Of a stretch of 64,000 nucleotides of DNA, positions 41,778-50,311 are shown in pieces. Origin of the DNA: JACVRN01 sp963715565 (GTDB taxonomy: Bacteria; Acidobacteriota; Blastocatellia; Pyrinomonadales; Pyrinomonadaceae); contig OY970256.1 of NCBI GenBank assembly GCA_963715565.1, forward strand, positions 5,642,001-5,706,000, in the 5' to 3' direction. Both the position numbers and the translations under genes were made by a program. Under the pieces are notes generated by a model. That model did no database searches. It saw nothing but the letters and a program-made list of their open reading frames with translations, and was not told the origin of the DNA. Every line of letters begins with the position of its first letter. The stretch's first letter is position 1.

Positions 41778-42893
41778 ATGAGAAAATCTAAGGCCGTAAA
41801 AATTAAGGACATAGTGATTGGCGGAGGCGCTCCCGTCGTCGTCCAGTCGATGACGAAGACCGACACATCGGACGTCGAAGGCACAGTCGCGCAGATTGAA
41901 GAGATGGTGAGCGCGGGCTGCGAAGTCGTGCGCCTCGCCGTGCCCGACAACGACGCGGCTCTTGCTTTGAAAGAGATACGCAAGCGTGTGCCCGAAGTGC
42001 CGCTCGTCGCAGACATACACTTTCATTACAAGCTTGCGTTGATGGCTTTGGATGCGGGCATAGACAAGCTGCGTCTTAATCCGGGCAACATCGGAGCGAT
42101 AGAGCGCGTGCGCGAGGTCGTGCGCGCGGCCCAGTCGCAGCGCGTTCCCATACGCATAGGCGTCAACGGCGGCTCGCTCGAAAAAGACCTACTGAAAAAA
42201 TACGGCACGGCCACGCCCGAAGCGATGGTCGAATCTGCCATGCGCCACATACGCATCCTCGAAGACTTAGGGTTTACAGACACCATCATCTCACTCAAAG
42301 CCTCGGACGTGCATCGCACGGTTGCGGCCTATCGTCTGTTGGCAGAGATGGTCGAGTATCCTTTGCACTTGGGCGTGACGGAAGCGGGCACGTCCTTTAG
42401 CGGCACTATAAAATCGGCCATCGGTCTGGGGATTCTCCTGCACGAAGGCATAGGCGATACGATTCGCGTTTCTCTGGCCGCAGAGCCGCAGGAGGAAGTG
42501 CGCGTCGCGTGGGAGATTCTGAAATCTCTGGAGCTGAGAAAGCGCGGCGTAACGGTCGTTGCGTGCCCTACGTGCGGGCGTCTGGACGTTGACGATTTTG
42601 TAGGCATCGTGACGGAGATAGAGCGTCGGCTGGCTCATATAGAAGAACCGCTGCATCTCTCCATCATGGGCTGCGCCGTGAACGGGCCGGGCGAAGCGCA
42701 CGACTCGCAGCTCGGCATCACCTTTGGCCGCAACGTGGGCATGATTTTTAAGAACGGCGTCCCGATGCGCAAAGTCGCGGGCGCGGACATCGTCGAAGCG
42801 TTTGTGCGCGAGACGGAAAAGCTCGTCGCCGAAGTTGTGGCGGCAAAAGAAGAGAAAGAGACCGACAAGCCGGAATTAGTCTCCAGCACATAA
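41778..42893 (+). CDS. ispG: 4-hydroxy-3-methylbut-2-enyl diphosphate synthase
   Basis: 371 residues from ATG 41778; alternatives at 41742/41748 are non-ATG and lack a site. IspG reduces MEcPP to HMBPP using a 4Fe-4S cluster. The TIM-barrel half starts RKSKAVKIKDIVIGGG; the C-terminal half carries the cluster ligands in ACPTCGR and MGCAVNGPGEA, with a final conserved Glu. It ends the isoprenoid cluster; dxr and ispG in one block show use of the MEP pathway. Confidence 0.95.
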   Translation: MRKSKAVKIKDIVIGGGAPVVVQSMTKTDTSDVEGTVAQIEEMVSAGCEVVRLAVPDNDAALALKEIRKRVPEVPLVADIHFHYKLALMALDAGIDKLRLNPGNIGAIERVREVVRAAQSQRVPIRIGVNGGSLEKDLLKKYGTATPEAMVESAMRHIRILEDLGFTDTIISLKASDVHRTVAAYRLLAEMVEYPLHLGVTEAGTSFSGTIKSAIGLGILLHEGIGDTIRVSLAAEPQEEVRVAWEILKSLELRKRGVTVVACPTCGRLDVDDFVGIVTEIERRLAHIEEPLHLSIMGCAVNGPGEAHDSQLGITFGRNVGMIFKNGVPMRKVAGADIVEAFVRETEKLVAEVVAAKEEKETDKPELVSST

Positions 42894-42917
42894 AGAGCGG
42901 TTGGATAACACCTGATT

Positions 42918-43112
42918 TTTTTAAGCCCCGCGAGGGGCGAATTATAAGTAGCCCACCACGTCAGTGGTGGGAACAAGTATCCAATAAATGATTGAGCCCC
43001 GGAGGGGCGACATAGATTGATGTCGCCCCTCCGGGGCTTAATCATAATGATAATGCCGTTGTCCCAGCACTAACGTGCTGGGCTACTGTTATACCGCCCC
43101 TTTCAGGGGCTC
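42918..43112. repeat. Nested REP-like palindrome, family F (CCCCGGAGGGG core)
   Basis: The outer arms pair AGCCCCGCGAGGGGCGAATT ... CCACCACGTCAGTGGTGGG with CCCAGCACTAACGTGCTGGG ... CGCCCCTTTCAGGGGCT, each arm itself hairpin-like. The inner palindrome is TTGAGCCCCGGAGGGGCGAC and its complement near 42995-43045. No gene is in this gap. Confidence 0.75.
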
Positions 43113-43128
43113 AAAAGCTTAATCTTTG

Positions 43129-43596
43129 TTATGGCGCGAGCAGCGTTAAGGGATAGACGGGAATGTTTCTGAGAATCCAGAAGAGGATAACTATCACGAA
43201 GAGTGCTTTGACAAAAACGGGCTGGATAAAGGGTTTTGGAAGCCCGCGTCCACGGGCTGCGATGAGCGCGAAGGAGACGAAGGTGTAGGCGAGGAAGGGA
43301 AGCGAAAGCACCATCAGCGCGTTGTAATCAAGGGCCGTCAGGAGGTGGCCGTGCGTGAGCTGGTGCAGGCCGCGCAAGGTTCCGCAGCCGGGACAGTGAA
43401 AGCCCGTCAGGCTGAAAAAAGGACAGGCCGGATAATAGTTCGTCGCGGGGTTGGCCGGGTTAAAGAGACGCAGGTAAGTGAGGGCCGAAAGAACGGTCGT
43501 GATAATCGTGAGCGCGAAAAGACGCTCGCGCACGGAGGCTGAGCGAGCACGTCCCCCGGCTCGCTCGTCAAAATATGTGGTGTCCATTGTCTGCAT
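43129..43596 (-). CDS. DUF2752 membrane protein
   Basis: 155 residues, three to four helices. The family block is clear: YYPACPFFSLTGFHCPGCG followed by TLRGLHQLTHGHLLTALDYN. The Cys-Pro pairs may bind metal. Function unknown; the domain is often encoded beside CD225 or TM2 proteins, as here, 16 bases downstream of one. Confidence 0.8.
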   Translation of the reverse strand: MQTMDTTYFDERAGGRARSASVRERLFALTIITTVLSALTYLRLFNPANPATNYYPACPFFSLTGFHCPGCGTLRGLHQLTHGHLLTALDYNALMVLSLPFLAYTFVSFALIAARGRGLPKPFIQPVFVKALFVIVILFWILRNIPVYPLTLLAP

Positions 43597-43612
43597 AAAG
43601 TCCTAAAAGTTT

Positions 43613-44149
43613 TTAAGCGCCTGCGATGGCTACAATAACATTCAGGATAATCACAATCAATCCGAGCCCGAAAGAGACCCAAAACCATGTTTGCGCTTTG
43701 CTCGAAGCTTCGGCTGCGCCCGCCAGATCGCCGACCTGCTTTTTGTTGTTGACCTGCACGGCGTAGATGATCGACACAATGCCCGCCGGCACGCAGCACA
43801 AAATCGTGGAGAGAATCGCCGGGACCAGATAGTTTGGAATGTTCTCCATGTAAGCGCCGAACAACTGCTGGCTGCTTGCGGGCGGGGCATAGCCGGGAGG
43901 CGTTTGACCGTAAGGTTGAGGCGGCTGGGCGTAACCGGGCTGAGGCGTTTGACCAGGCGATGAGGGCTGGCCTAAAGGCGAAGACGGCTGTTGCCATCCG
44001 TAGGGAGGCGGCGCGGGCTTGCCATATGGAGGCGGAGGCTGGTCAAAGGAGGACGGCGGCGGCGGCGGCTGATATTGCAGCGCGTTGCCGCAGCTGATGC
44101 AGAAGTTCATGCCGGGGTCGTTGGTCGCTCCGCAGCGAGCGCAGTTCAT
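43613..44149 (-). CDS. zinc-ribbon, Pro-rich, CD225/dispanin-like membrane protein
   Basis: 178 residues from ATG 44149, preceded by GGAGG; longer frames run through a repeat. Residues 1-21 form a zinc ribbon (C-A-R-C ... C-I-S-C). A Pro/Gln/Gly/Tyr-rich linker spans about 24-92. Two helices follow with the CD225 pattern NIPNYLVPAILSTILCCVPA ... GIVSIIYAVQVNNKKQVGDL. Role unknown; it forms an operon with the DUF2752 gene. Confidence 0.8.
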   Translation of the reverse strand: MNCARCGATNDPGMNFCISCGNALQYQPPPPPSSFDQPPPPYGKPAPPPYGWQQPSSPLGQPSSPGQTPQPGYAQPPQPYGQTPPGYAPPASSQQLFGAYMENIPNYLVPAILSTILCCVPAGIVSIIYAVQVNNKKQVGDLAGAAEASSKAQTWFWVSFGLGLIVIILNVIVAIAGA

Positions 44150-44169
44150 CAGGGGAACCTCCAGAGAGG

Positions 44170-44204
44170 TAAATAGTAAATCGTAAATCGTGAATCGTAA
44201 ATAG
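44170..44204. repeat. Single arm of family E
   Basis: GTAAATAGTAAATCGTAAAT then CGTGAATCGTAAATAG matches one arm of the palindrome at 10239-10324, but no complementary arm lies nearby; family G follows directly. Confidence 0.6.
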
Positions 44205-44206
44205 AA

Positions 44207-44299
44207 GAAAAGCAGTGACAAGTGACAGGTGACAAGTGACAAGAGAAAAGCTTCTTGTTCTTACTTGTCACTTGTCACCTGTCACTTGTCACTGCTTTA
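44207..44299. repeat. Palindromic heptad repeat, family G
   Basis: Arms AAAAGCAGTGACAAGTGACA and TGTCACTTGTCACTGCTTT, perfectly complementary over about 35 bases, loop AGAAAAGCTTCTTGTTCTT. It ends in the stop codon of the metalloprotease gene. Confidence 0.88.
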
Positions 44300-46639
44300 T
44301 GGTGCGCCGAAGCGTGCGCGGTATTCGGGCGAGACGATGAAGCTGCGGACCATCTCGGCGTCTATGTAGTTGCCGAAGGTCGTGAGCTTCGAGAGCCAGA
44401 AGTTAAAGCCCGGCTCGTCCGGGTCGCGGCGCATGTAGCCGAAGTATTCCATCACCACAAAGGCCGGGTTGAATTCCTTGTCGTAGAACTCCCTGCCGTA
44501 GCGCGTCGTGAACTGCTGGTTGCTTTCCGAGACGACGAGGATGCCGTCCACTATTTTCATGAGCACGGTGGCGCGCGTCTCCGTCGAATTATTTAATCCG
44601 TTGACGAGCGCGTCTCTTTCGGCCTGCGTGGGCGTGACGCCTGTGGTCATAAAAAGCCTGTCCACGTATTGCTGGTTCGTCAAGCTTCCGTAGATGGCTA
44701 CGAACTCCGAACGATTCACAAACTGGTTGGCAAAGGTACGCTTGTTCTGCTCTATCGCCGGACCTGAAATCTGGCCGTTCACGATGATGTTGCCCGCGAC
44801 CAATTGCTGGTCCGGGATAAACTCCGAGAAGAAGGGTCTTCGCCCGAGGCTGCCTTTGTAAATGCGATAGACGTAATAGCCTGTGGCCTGAAATTCAGGA
44901 GAGAGGAAGAAGGCGGCGCTCGTGGTCGTCCTTTGCCTGTCTATGCACTGCGCGACGGTTTGTCCCGCTGGCCGTCTGGCAGGGTCGTTGCACAGGTTGA
45001 TGTTGTCGCTCCAGAAGGCAAGGCCGGAAGCGTCCGGCTCGCGCGCCAGAAAATCCCTGTACTGCTGGGCTACGAAAAATTCGGTCGTGTCAATCGGGTT
45101 GGGCGGAGGCGGCGCAGTGCTCACCGTAAATTGCTGGCTGAGCACGCCTATGCCCGATGCCCTGAAGGTGAAGATGTAATTTCCCGCGCCCAGATTGCCA
45201 AGCTCGTAAATATTCACTGTGGTCGTCACGGCCTGAACCGACTGGCCTGTGAAACGCTCAATCGTCGCGTCCACCGTAAAGGTGTTGCCGCTTCTCACGA
45301 CCTGTCCCCAGTTGGCTACGCGAAAGCCCGCGTTTAGAAACGTCAGCTTCACCTTTGCGAAAGTGATGCCGTTTATCGTCCATGTTTGAAGCTCGGTCTG
45401 GTTGGGCTGAGCCGGAACCCATGTGCCGCCCGGTGTGAAAACGGTCAGACAACCCGAGTTGGCGTTGACGAACGCTGTAATCTCATTGCGCGAGGGCTGG
45501 CAGAAGGTGAGGGTCGAGCCGGGGCCAGCGATGGTGCTCATGATGGTGTTGTTGCACGCGGGGTCTGTCGGGTGCGTGGCGTTAAAGCTGTGGCCTATCT
45601 CGTGCGCCGTGATGATGTACTTCTGCGGCACGTCGCGCAAGAGCGGCGAGACGCCGTAAGCGTTGTTAGGCTTTAAGCAGACCGTGCCCTGCCAGCTCAC
45701 GCCGAAACCGCCGACCGCTTTGCCCGTCCACAGGTGCGCCAAATCGCGCTGGACATTGATGCGGTTCGCGTTCCAGTAGTTGGTAAATTCGTTGAGGATG
45801 CCTGTCAAATCCGTCGCCGTGTACGGATCATTCGTCGTGTCCCATGCGCTTTGAAAGACGACGCGAAAGGTGAGCCCCACTTCTCTCTGGTACACGCCGT
45901 CTACCTGATTCATGATGGAGAGAATTTCGTTGTTGGCCTGTGCCGCGCTTCCCTGCGCGGAGACGTATTCAAAATCAGCTTCGGTCGCAAGCTCGACTTC
46001 GCGCAAGGTCGCGGCTTGAGGCTGCGGTTGGACTGAAGCTGCGCGGCCTGCGCTCGTCATCAAGCGGTTGACCTTGTGATTCAACGTTACATCGGCATCC
46101 CGTACAACGGCTTCGTCCCTCACGTCCGAAGCGCGATAGAGAATGTAATCGCTGGCCGTAGCCGACGGGTCGTACCTTTTCAGAGGCTCTACGTAATAAC
46201 GCTCGGCTGCTGTGATGATGATGCCTTCGATGCGCTGGTCGTTGATGGAGAAGCGCGCCTCTGCGTTTGCATCTCCTTCAAGAGCGCCCCTGTAGGTCTC
46301 CACGGGAAGATTTTCGAGCGCACGCTCAATCCCACCGGCAGAGAGACGAACGGCCCTGTAATTCATCGCGCGCAGGTCGTTGATAGAGAGGCGCAGAGCA
46401 AATTTTGCGTGCGGCGTCGTAATCTGTAGTTTACCGTCTCGCCTGACCGAGGCGGCGGCGCTCCGCGCGTCGAGCCGGAAGCGCTCGTAGCTTTTGAAAA
46501 CACGCCCGAGCTTTTGCTCCGATGTCGCGTGCTCTTTCTCAGCGCTTGCCGCTTTTGTGTACTGAGCAAGTACGGACGCTCTTGGTCCAGTCCCGACCGC
46601 GAGCGCTAACAGAATAAATAAGACCGAAAGCTTTCGCAT
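44297..46639 (-). CDS. secreted reprolysin-like zinc metalloprotease with two DUF4214 domains
   Basis: 780 residues from the ATG at 46639 (AAGGGG nine bases upstream; an ATG nine bases earlier overlaps that site). Signal peptide about 1-25. A prodomain-like region precedes the catalytic domain (about 215-420) with the zinc motif HEIGHSFNATH (His346, Glu347, His350, His356) and a Met-turn at 367. An Ig-like beta domain follows (about 430-510), then two DUF4214 domains (YRDFLAREPDASGLAFWSDN near 530 and FGYMRRDPDEPGFNFWLSKL near 730). DUF4214 occurs in exported and S-layer-linked proteins. It probably degrades extracellular protein. Confidence 0.85.
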   Translation of the reverse strand: MRKLSVLFILLALAVGTGPRASVLAQYTKAASAEKEHATSEQKLGRVFKSYERFRLDARSAAASVRRDGKLQITTPHAKFALRLSINDLRAMNYRAVRLSAGGIERALENLPVETYRGALEGDANAEARFSINDQRIEGIIITAAERYYVEPLKRYDPSATASDYILYRASDVRDEAVVRDADVTLNHKVNRLMTSAGRAASVQPQPQAATLREVELATEADFEYVSAQGSAAQANNEILSIMNQVDGVYQREVGLTFRVVFQSAWDTTNDPYTATDLTGILNEFTNYWNANRINVQRDLAHLWTGKAVGGFGVSWQGTVCLKPNNAYGVSPLLRDVPQKYIITAHEIGHSFNATHPTDPACNNTIMSTIAGPGSTLTFCQPSRNEITAFVNANSGCLTVFTPGGTWVPAQPNQTELQTWTINGITFAKVKLTFLNAGFRVANWGQVVRSGNTFTVDATIERFTGQSVQAVTTTVNIYELGNLGAGNYIFTFRASGIGVLSQQFTVSTAPPPPNPIDTTEFFVAQQYRDFLAREPDASGLAFWSDNINLCNDPARRPAGQTVAQCIDRQRTTTSAAFFLSPEFQATGYYVYRIYKGSLGRRPFFSEFIPDQQLVAGNIIVNGQISGPAIEQNKRTFANQFVNRSEFVAIYGSLTNQQYVDRLFMTTGVTPTQAERDALVNGLNNSTETRATVLMKIVDGILVVSESNQQFTTRYGREFYDKEFNPAFVVMEYFGYMRRDPDEPGFNFWLSKLTTFGNYIDAEMVRSFIVSPEYRARFGAP

Positions 46640-46914
46640 CACACGCATCCCCTTGCAGATAGGCTTCTCGTTAACGTTTGAGAGGTCGCTTGTACGGGGG
46701 CAGTTTTCCACCTTTTTTAATAGAGTAGAGGTTGAATGCCTGTAATCTTCCTGACATCGCCGCTTTTTGTGCGCCAGACGTTTGCAAGAAAACGGTACAA
46801 CCGGGGCAAGGAGAAAGTGAGAAAACAACTCTTGTGCCAAGGACAGGAGTGGAAGGGAAGTCTGGAGAGTCAGGAGAGGTAAGAAAAGTTAAATCAATCT
46901 GAGTTAGATGCCCA
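46640..46914. other. Gene-free stretch upstream of the metalloprotease
   Basis: This is the 5' flank of the metalloprotease gene. I see a purine-rich segment (46790-46890) and no convincing gene or promoter pair. Confidence 0.4.
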
Positions 46915-46919
46915 GTAGA

Positions 46920-47085
46920 GATAGCTCCGTAGGAGCTGGATGATTATAGCTGGCAGTTTATTAAATATTTGAAGCTCCGTAGGAGCGGCATGTCAGGGAC
47001 GACGGAACATGCCGCTCCTACGGAGCTTGATTCTTGATTGAGGCGAAGAGCTATAAACATCCGAGCCCCTAGCGGGGCTTTCCCC
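46920..47085. repeat. Nested REP-like palindrome, family F (CTCCGTAGGAG core)
   Basis: Inner palindrome AAGCTCCGTAGGAGCGGCAT ... ATGCCGCTCCTACGGAGCTT sits inside outer arms that begin TAGCTCCGTAGGAGCTGGAT and end AGCTATAAACATCCGAGCCC. No gene is present. Confidence 0.8.
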
Positions 47086-47115
47086 AACAGCTTTGTGAGA
47101 ATCTGTAAATAACGC

Positions 47116-48009
47116 TTATTGACTCTCGGGACTTTCAGTTGGCGGCTCGCTCGCTTCGCCGCTGAGGTATTTAATCAGCACCACTTCGTTGTGCCGCTCG
47201 TTGTAGATCATCTCGTCCACCATCTCGCGCGCAATCAGGATGCCGAAGCCGCCCGGACGTATGCCTTCGTCTTCGCGCGCGCTCTCGTGGAGCATGGGGT
47301 CGCCTTCAGGATTGAGAAAGGCCGCGATTGGCCCCGACGGCTTGTAGAGCGATTCGATGCTGAAGCCTTCGCCGGGGTCTTTGATGCGATACTGAATCAT
47401 GCGCGGCGAGCGCAGGTATCCGACTTCGACGTACTGCGAAGGGTCGTTCTTGCCGCCGTGCTCGATGGCGTTGCGCAGCATCTCGCGGAAAGCATAGGTG
47501 ACGCTCTCGCGCGTGATGCTCGGCAAATCCGTCTTGAGCTGCGACATCAAACGCCCGAGCGGCTCTATGGCCGCAGGGTCGCAAGGCACTCGCAGCTCTA
47601 TCCAGTCGGGCCGCGCCGACAAGACTTCGATGTTAATGCTTTCGGGCTCAATCTTGAAAGCTGCTTCAATGATCGACATGAGCTGGTTGACGTCGAAGGG
47701 TTTCGCCAGAAAGTCGCATGCCTGATCGCGCAGGGCGCTCAAGGCAGCCTCGGGCGTGGAGAGCGCCGTCATGATGATGACGCGCAAGTCCTTGTTATGC
47801 TCGCGCAGCCGCGAGAGCATTTCGAGCCCGTCCATCTTCGGCATCATCACGTCCAGCAGAGCAAGATCGACGTGCCGCTTTGCGATGATCTCCAACCCCT
47901 TGTAAGCATCATGGGCGTTGATGACTTCATAGCCGTCGCGCTTGAGCGCGAAGCCAATCAGCTCGTGCAGCTCCCTGTCGTCGTCCACGACCAGAATCGT
48001 CTTTGCCAC
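47116..48009 (-). CDS. response regulator fused to an RsbW-like ATPase domain
   Basis: 297 residues. Receiver domain (1-122) with Asp9-11 cluster, phospho-Asp53 (ALLDVMMPKMDG), Thr in IIMTALS and Lys in LAKPF. Residues about 135-285 form an HATPase_c_2 domain of the anti-sigma-factor type, with Asn in EMLRNAIEHGG and DPGEGFS. Phosphorylation would thus act on a Ser-kinase-like or partner-binding output instead of DNA. Such fusions belong to general-stress partner-switching; no anti-sigma antagonist gene is adjacent. A family H palindrome separates it from holB. Confidence 0.85.
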   Translation of the reverse strand: MAKTILVVDDDRELHELIGFALKRDGYEVINAHDAYKGLEIIAKRHVDLALLDVMMPKMDGLEMLSRLREHNKDLRVIIMTALSTPEAALSALRDQACDFLAKPFDVNQLMSIIEAAFKIEPESINIEVLSARPDWIELRVPCDPAAIEPLGRLMSQLKTDLPSITRESVTYAFREMLRNAIEHGGKNDPSQYVEVGYLRSPRMIQYRIKDPGEGFSIESLYKPSGPIAAFLNPEGDPMLHESAREDEGIRPGGFGILIAREMVDEMIYNERHNEVVLIKYLSGEASEPPTESPESQ

Positions 48010-48030
48010 GGATGTCCCTCCCTTAAAAAA

Positions 48031-48109
48031 GGGATGAGGGATGAGGGATGAAGTAAAAACAAGAACTCTCTTTCTTTACTTCATCCCTCATCCCTCATCC
48101 CTCATCCCT
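48031..48109. repeat. Palindromic heptad repeat, family H
   Basis: Arms GGGATGAGGGATGAGGGATG and CATCCCTCATCCCTCATCCC, loop AAAACAAGAACTCTCTTTC. On the minus strand it provides the last codons of holB (GRDEG). Confidence 0.88.
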
Positions 48110-49150
48110 GCCGTTCGTCGCCATCGAAAGAAAAAGCGCGTCGGTCGCGACCTTGCGATTGACGTTGACGACCAGTTGGCCGCGCAGGCGTTCAATCTCG
48201 GTAATCCAGCGCGAGGCGCGCTCGCTCGTCACGCGCTCGCTAATCTTGGAGAGCTGTCCTTCCACGTCCGCGTTCACCACCTGCTCACGCGCCGCGCCCA
48301 AAGTGAGAGCCCACACGTCGTGCACCAACGTCTCCAACACGTCCAGCCGTGGTTCGTACTCTTCCTTGCGCTTGGCGTCGTTCATCTCTTCCGCCAGACG
48401 CAGCAGACGCGCGCGGTCGGTTGTGACGGCCAGGGACGTCAGGACATCGAGCATCGCTTCACGCTGCTCGCGGTAGGCTTCGACATCCGTAGAGAGAGCG
48501 CGACCGATGCTCCCGCGCGCCGCACGCGCCAGAAGCTTTGCATCACTCGCCGGAATTTTTCGCGCGCTCGACAGATATTTTTCTATCTCTTGATTGCCGA
48601 GCGGGGCAAACCGTATCACCTGACAGCGCGAGCGTATGGTAGGCAAGAGCGCGGCGGGTCTCGAAGTCAAAAGCACCAGATGAGTAGTCTCGGGCGGCTC
48701 TTCCAGAGTTTTCAAGAGCGCGTTGGCCGACGGCTCATTCAATTTGTCTGCGTCTTCAATGAGAAAGACGCGCGCGCGTCCCTCGTAGGGACGAAAGTTG
48801 GCCTCGCGCTCAATCTCGCGCATCTGCGGGACGACTAAAAATCTTCCAGCCGGTCGCACTAATCCAACATCAGGGTGCTCGCTCCAGATAATTTTTTTAT
48901 TGGCTTCCGTATCGTCCGATGCAGGATAAGAGAAACGCTCCACGCGCGCGCACGCAGGACAACGGTCGCAAGCTTCGCCACCCTCGCGCGGCTCGCGGCA
49001 ATTAAGCGCCTTTGCCAGCTCCAGCGCAAAGAGCTTTTTCCCCACACCATCCTCACCCACAAAAAGGAGCGCGCCCGGCACACGCCCGCGCTCGACCATG
49101 CGCCGCAACACCTCCTGAACACGCTTGTTGCCGATGAGCTTCTCGAACAT
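48095..49150 (-). CDS. holB: DNA polymerase III subunit delta'
   Basis: 352 residues from ATG 49150. The clamp-loader AAA domain has a P-loop GEDGVGKK (with Lys where Thr/Ser is usual, as in delta' subunits that do not hydrolyse ATP), the zinc module CDRCPAC, LIEDADKLNEPSANALLKTL, and sensor region SRPAALLPTIRSRCQ. Next to tmk, as in many bacteria. The C-terminal residues after MATN are repeat-derived. Confidence 0.9.
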   Translation of the reverse strand: MFEKLIGNKRVQEVLRRMVERGRVPGALLFVGEDGVGKKLFALELAKALNCREPREGGEACDRCPACARVERFSYPASDDTEANKKIIWSEHPDVGLVRPAGRFLVVPQMREIEREANFRPYEGRARVFLIEDADKLNEPSANALLKTLEEPPETTHLVLLTSRPAALLPTIRSRCQVIRFAPLGNQEIEKYLSSARKIPASDAKLLARAARGSIGRALSTDVEAYREQREAMLDVLTSLAVTTDRARLLRLAEEMNDAKRKEEYEPRLDVLETLVHDVWALTLGAAREQVVNADVEGQLSKISERVTSERASRWITEIERLRGQLVVNVNRKVATDALFLSMATNGRDEG

Positions 49151-49164
49151 AAAAGCCTGAAAAA

Positions 49165-49241
49165 AGTCCCGGGTCCCAAATCTCAAGTCAAAGAAAAGTT
49201 TTAGCTTTTGACTTGAGACTTGGGACTTGGGACTTTGGACT
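49165..49241. repeat. Palindromic heptad repeat, family A
   Basis: Arms AGTCCCGGGTCCCAAATCTC and GAGACTTGGGACTTGGGACT, loop AAAGAAAAGTTTTAGCTTTT. The right arm is read in frame as the last codons of tmk. Confidence 0.85.
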
Positions 49242-49866
49242 CTATAAACGGTTTGACGACCTCCAGCACGCGGGCGTGGGTTTGGTCAATCGAGCCGCTT
49301 GCGTCTATGACGCGCACGCGCTCGGGTTCTTCGCGCGCAATCTCCATGTAAGCGTTGCGGACGCGGGTGTGAAAGGTCACGTCTTCGGCGTCGAGGCGGT
49401 CTCTTTTATGGCCGTCGTGCATGCGCCGGTGCGCGCGCGTGACGCATTCCGCGACAGACAAATCAAAAATCAACGTGAGGTCCGGTTTCAGGCCTCCCGT
49501 GGCAAGATGTACGACTTCTCCAACCAGCTCGCGCGAGAAACCACGACCCGCGCCCTGGTAAGCGACCGTGGCGTCCGCATAACGATCGGATAAAACAATG
49601 CGACCGGATTCGAGAGCGGGGCGGAGCAAGGTTCTCACGTGCTGCGCGCGGTCGGCGGCAAAGAGCAGTAGCTCCGCGAGCGGGTCTACGTGCTCGTGCA
49701 TGTCCAGCAGCGCCGAGCGCAGGCGTTTGCCGAAAGACGTCCCGCCGGGCTCGCGCGTCGTCACGACCTCGCGCCCGTCCAGCCGCAGGGCGCTCGCCAG
49801 CATACGCATCTGCGTGGACTTTCCGCTCCCGTCAATCCCTTCAAAGGTGATGAATAGACCAGCCAC
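49201..49866 (-). CDS. tmk: thymidylate kinase
   Basis: 221 residues. It phosphorylates dTMP to dTDP. P-loop FEGIDGSGKST (8-18), TTREPGGTSFG, the DRY motif in LSDRYADATVAYQGAGRGF and the LID region are present. The tail ESKVPSPKSQVKS matches the repeat-encoded tail of the membrane protein at 3018-4391. The native protein would end near VVKPFI. Confidence 0.93.
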   Translation of the reverse strand: MAGLFITFEGIDGSGKSTQMRMLASALRLDGREVVTTREPGGTSFGKRLRSALLDMHEHVDPLAELLLFAADRAQHVRTLLRPALESGRIVLSDRYADATVAYQGAGRGFSRELVGEVVHLATGGLKPDLTLIFDLSVAECVTRAHRRMHDGHKRDRLDAEDVTFHTRVRNAYMEIAREEPERVRVIDASGSIDQTHARVLEVVKPFIESKVPSPKSQVKS

Positions 49867-49913
49867 TCTTTTGTCCCAGGGGGGTTCGTGTATTGGTGAA
49901 ATTAAAAGGAGCG

Positions 49914-50219
49914 TCAGGATTCGGAGGGACTTGACGATTCAGCAGCGGACTCGTCGGACGAGCCCGCCGCCGCGCTGCCCGTGCCGCGCGGGATGTCACC
50001 CGTCTGGCGGCGCGCGTGCGAGATGGTCGAGATGGCGTGCTTGAAGATTAACTGTTCCTGTGCGCCGGATTCCAGGAGTACAGAGAATTTATCGAAGCTT
50101 TTGATGCGCCCCGTCAGCTTCGCGCCGTGCATGAGATAGATGGTCACGGTCGAGCGCTCGCGGCGCGCCGTGTTCAGAAAAGCGTCCTGTATATTCTGAG
50201 GTGTCGGCTTCGAGTCCAC
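49914..50219 (-). CDS. hfq: RNA chaperone Hfq
   Basis: 101 residues from GTG 50219, with GGAGG six bases upstream. The Sm1 region IQDAFLNTARRERSTVTIYL and Sm2 FKHAISTI fit Hfq, which pairs small RNAs with mRNAs. Instead of the usual KH it has FKHAIST, which is acceptable. The C-terminal 30 residues are Ser/Glu/Asp/Ala-rich and acidic. It follows miaA, the standard order in many bacteria. Confidence 0.88.
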   Translation of the reverse strand: MDSKPTPQNIQDAFLNTARRERSTVTIYLMHGAKLTGRIKSFDKFSVLLESGAQEQLIFKHAISTISHARRQTGDIPRGTGSAAAGSSDESAAESSSPSES

Positions 50220-50311
50220 CCTCGTCCTCCGGTCAGTCTCTCGCAGTTGAAAAGGGAAAATTGCGTTTGTAGTCGAAAGATTACACCACGCACAAATTGA
50301 AAGCAATGCCT

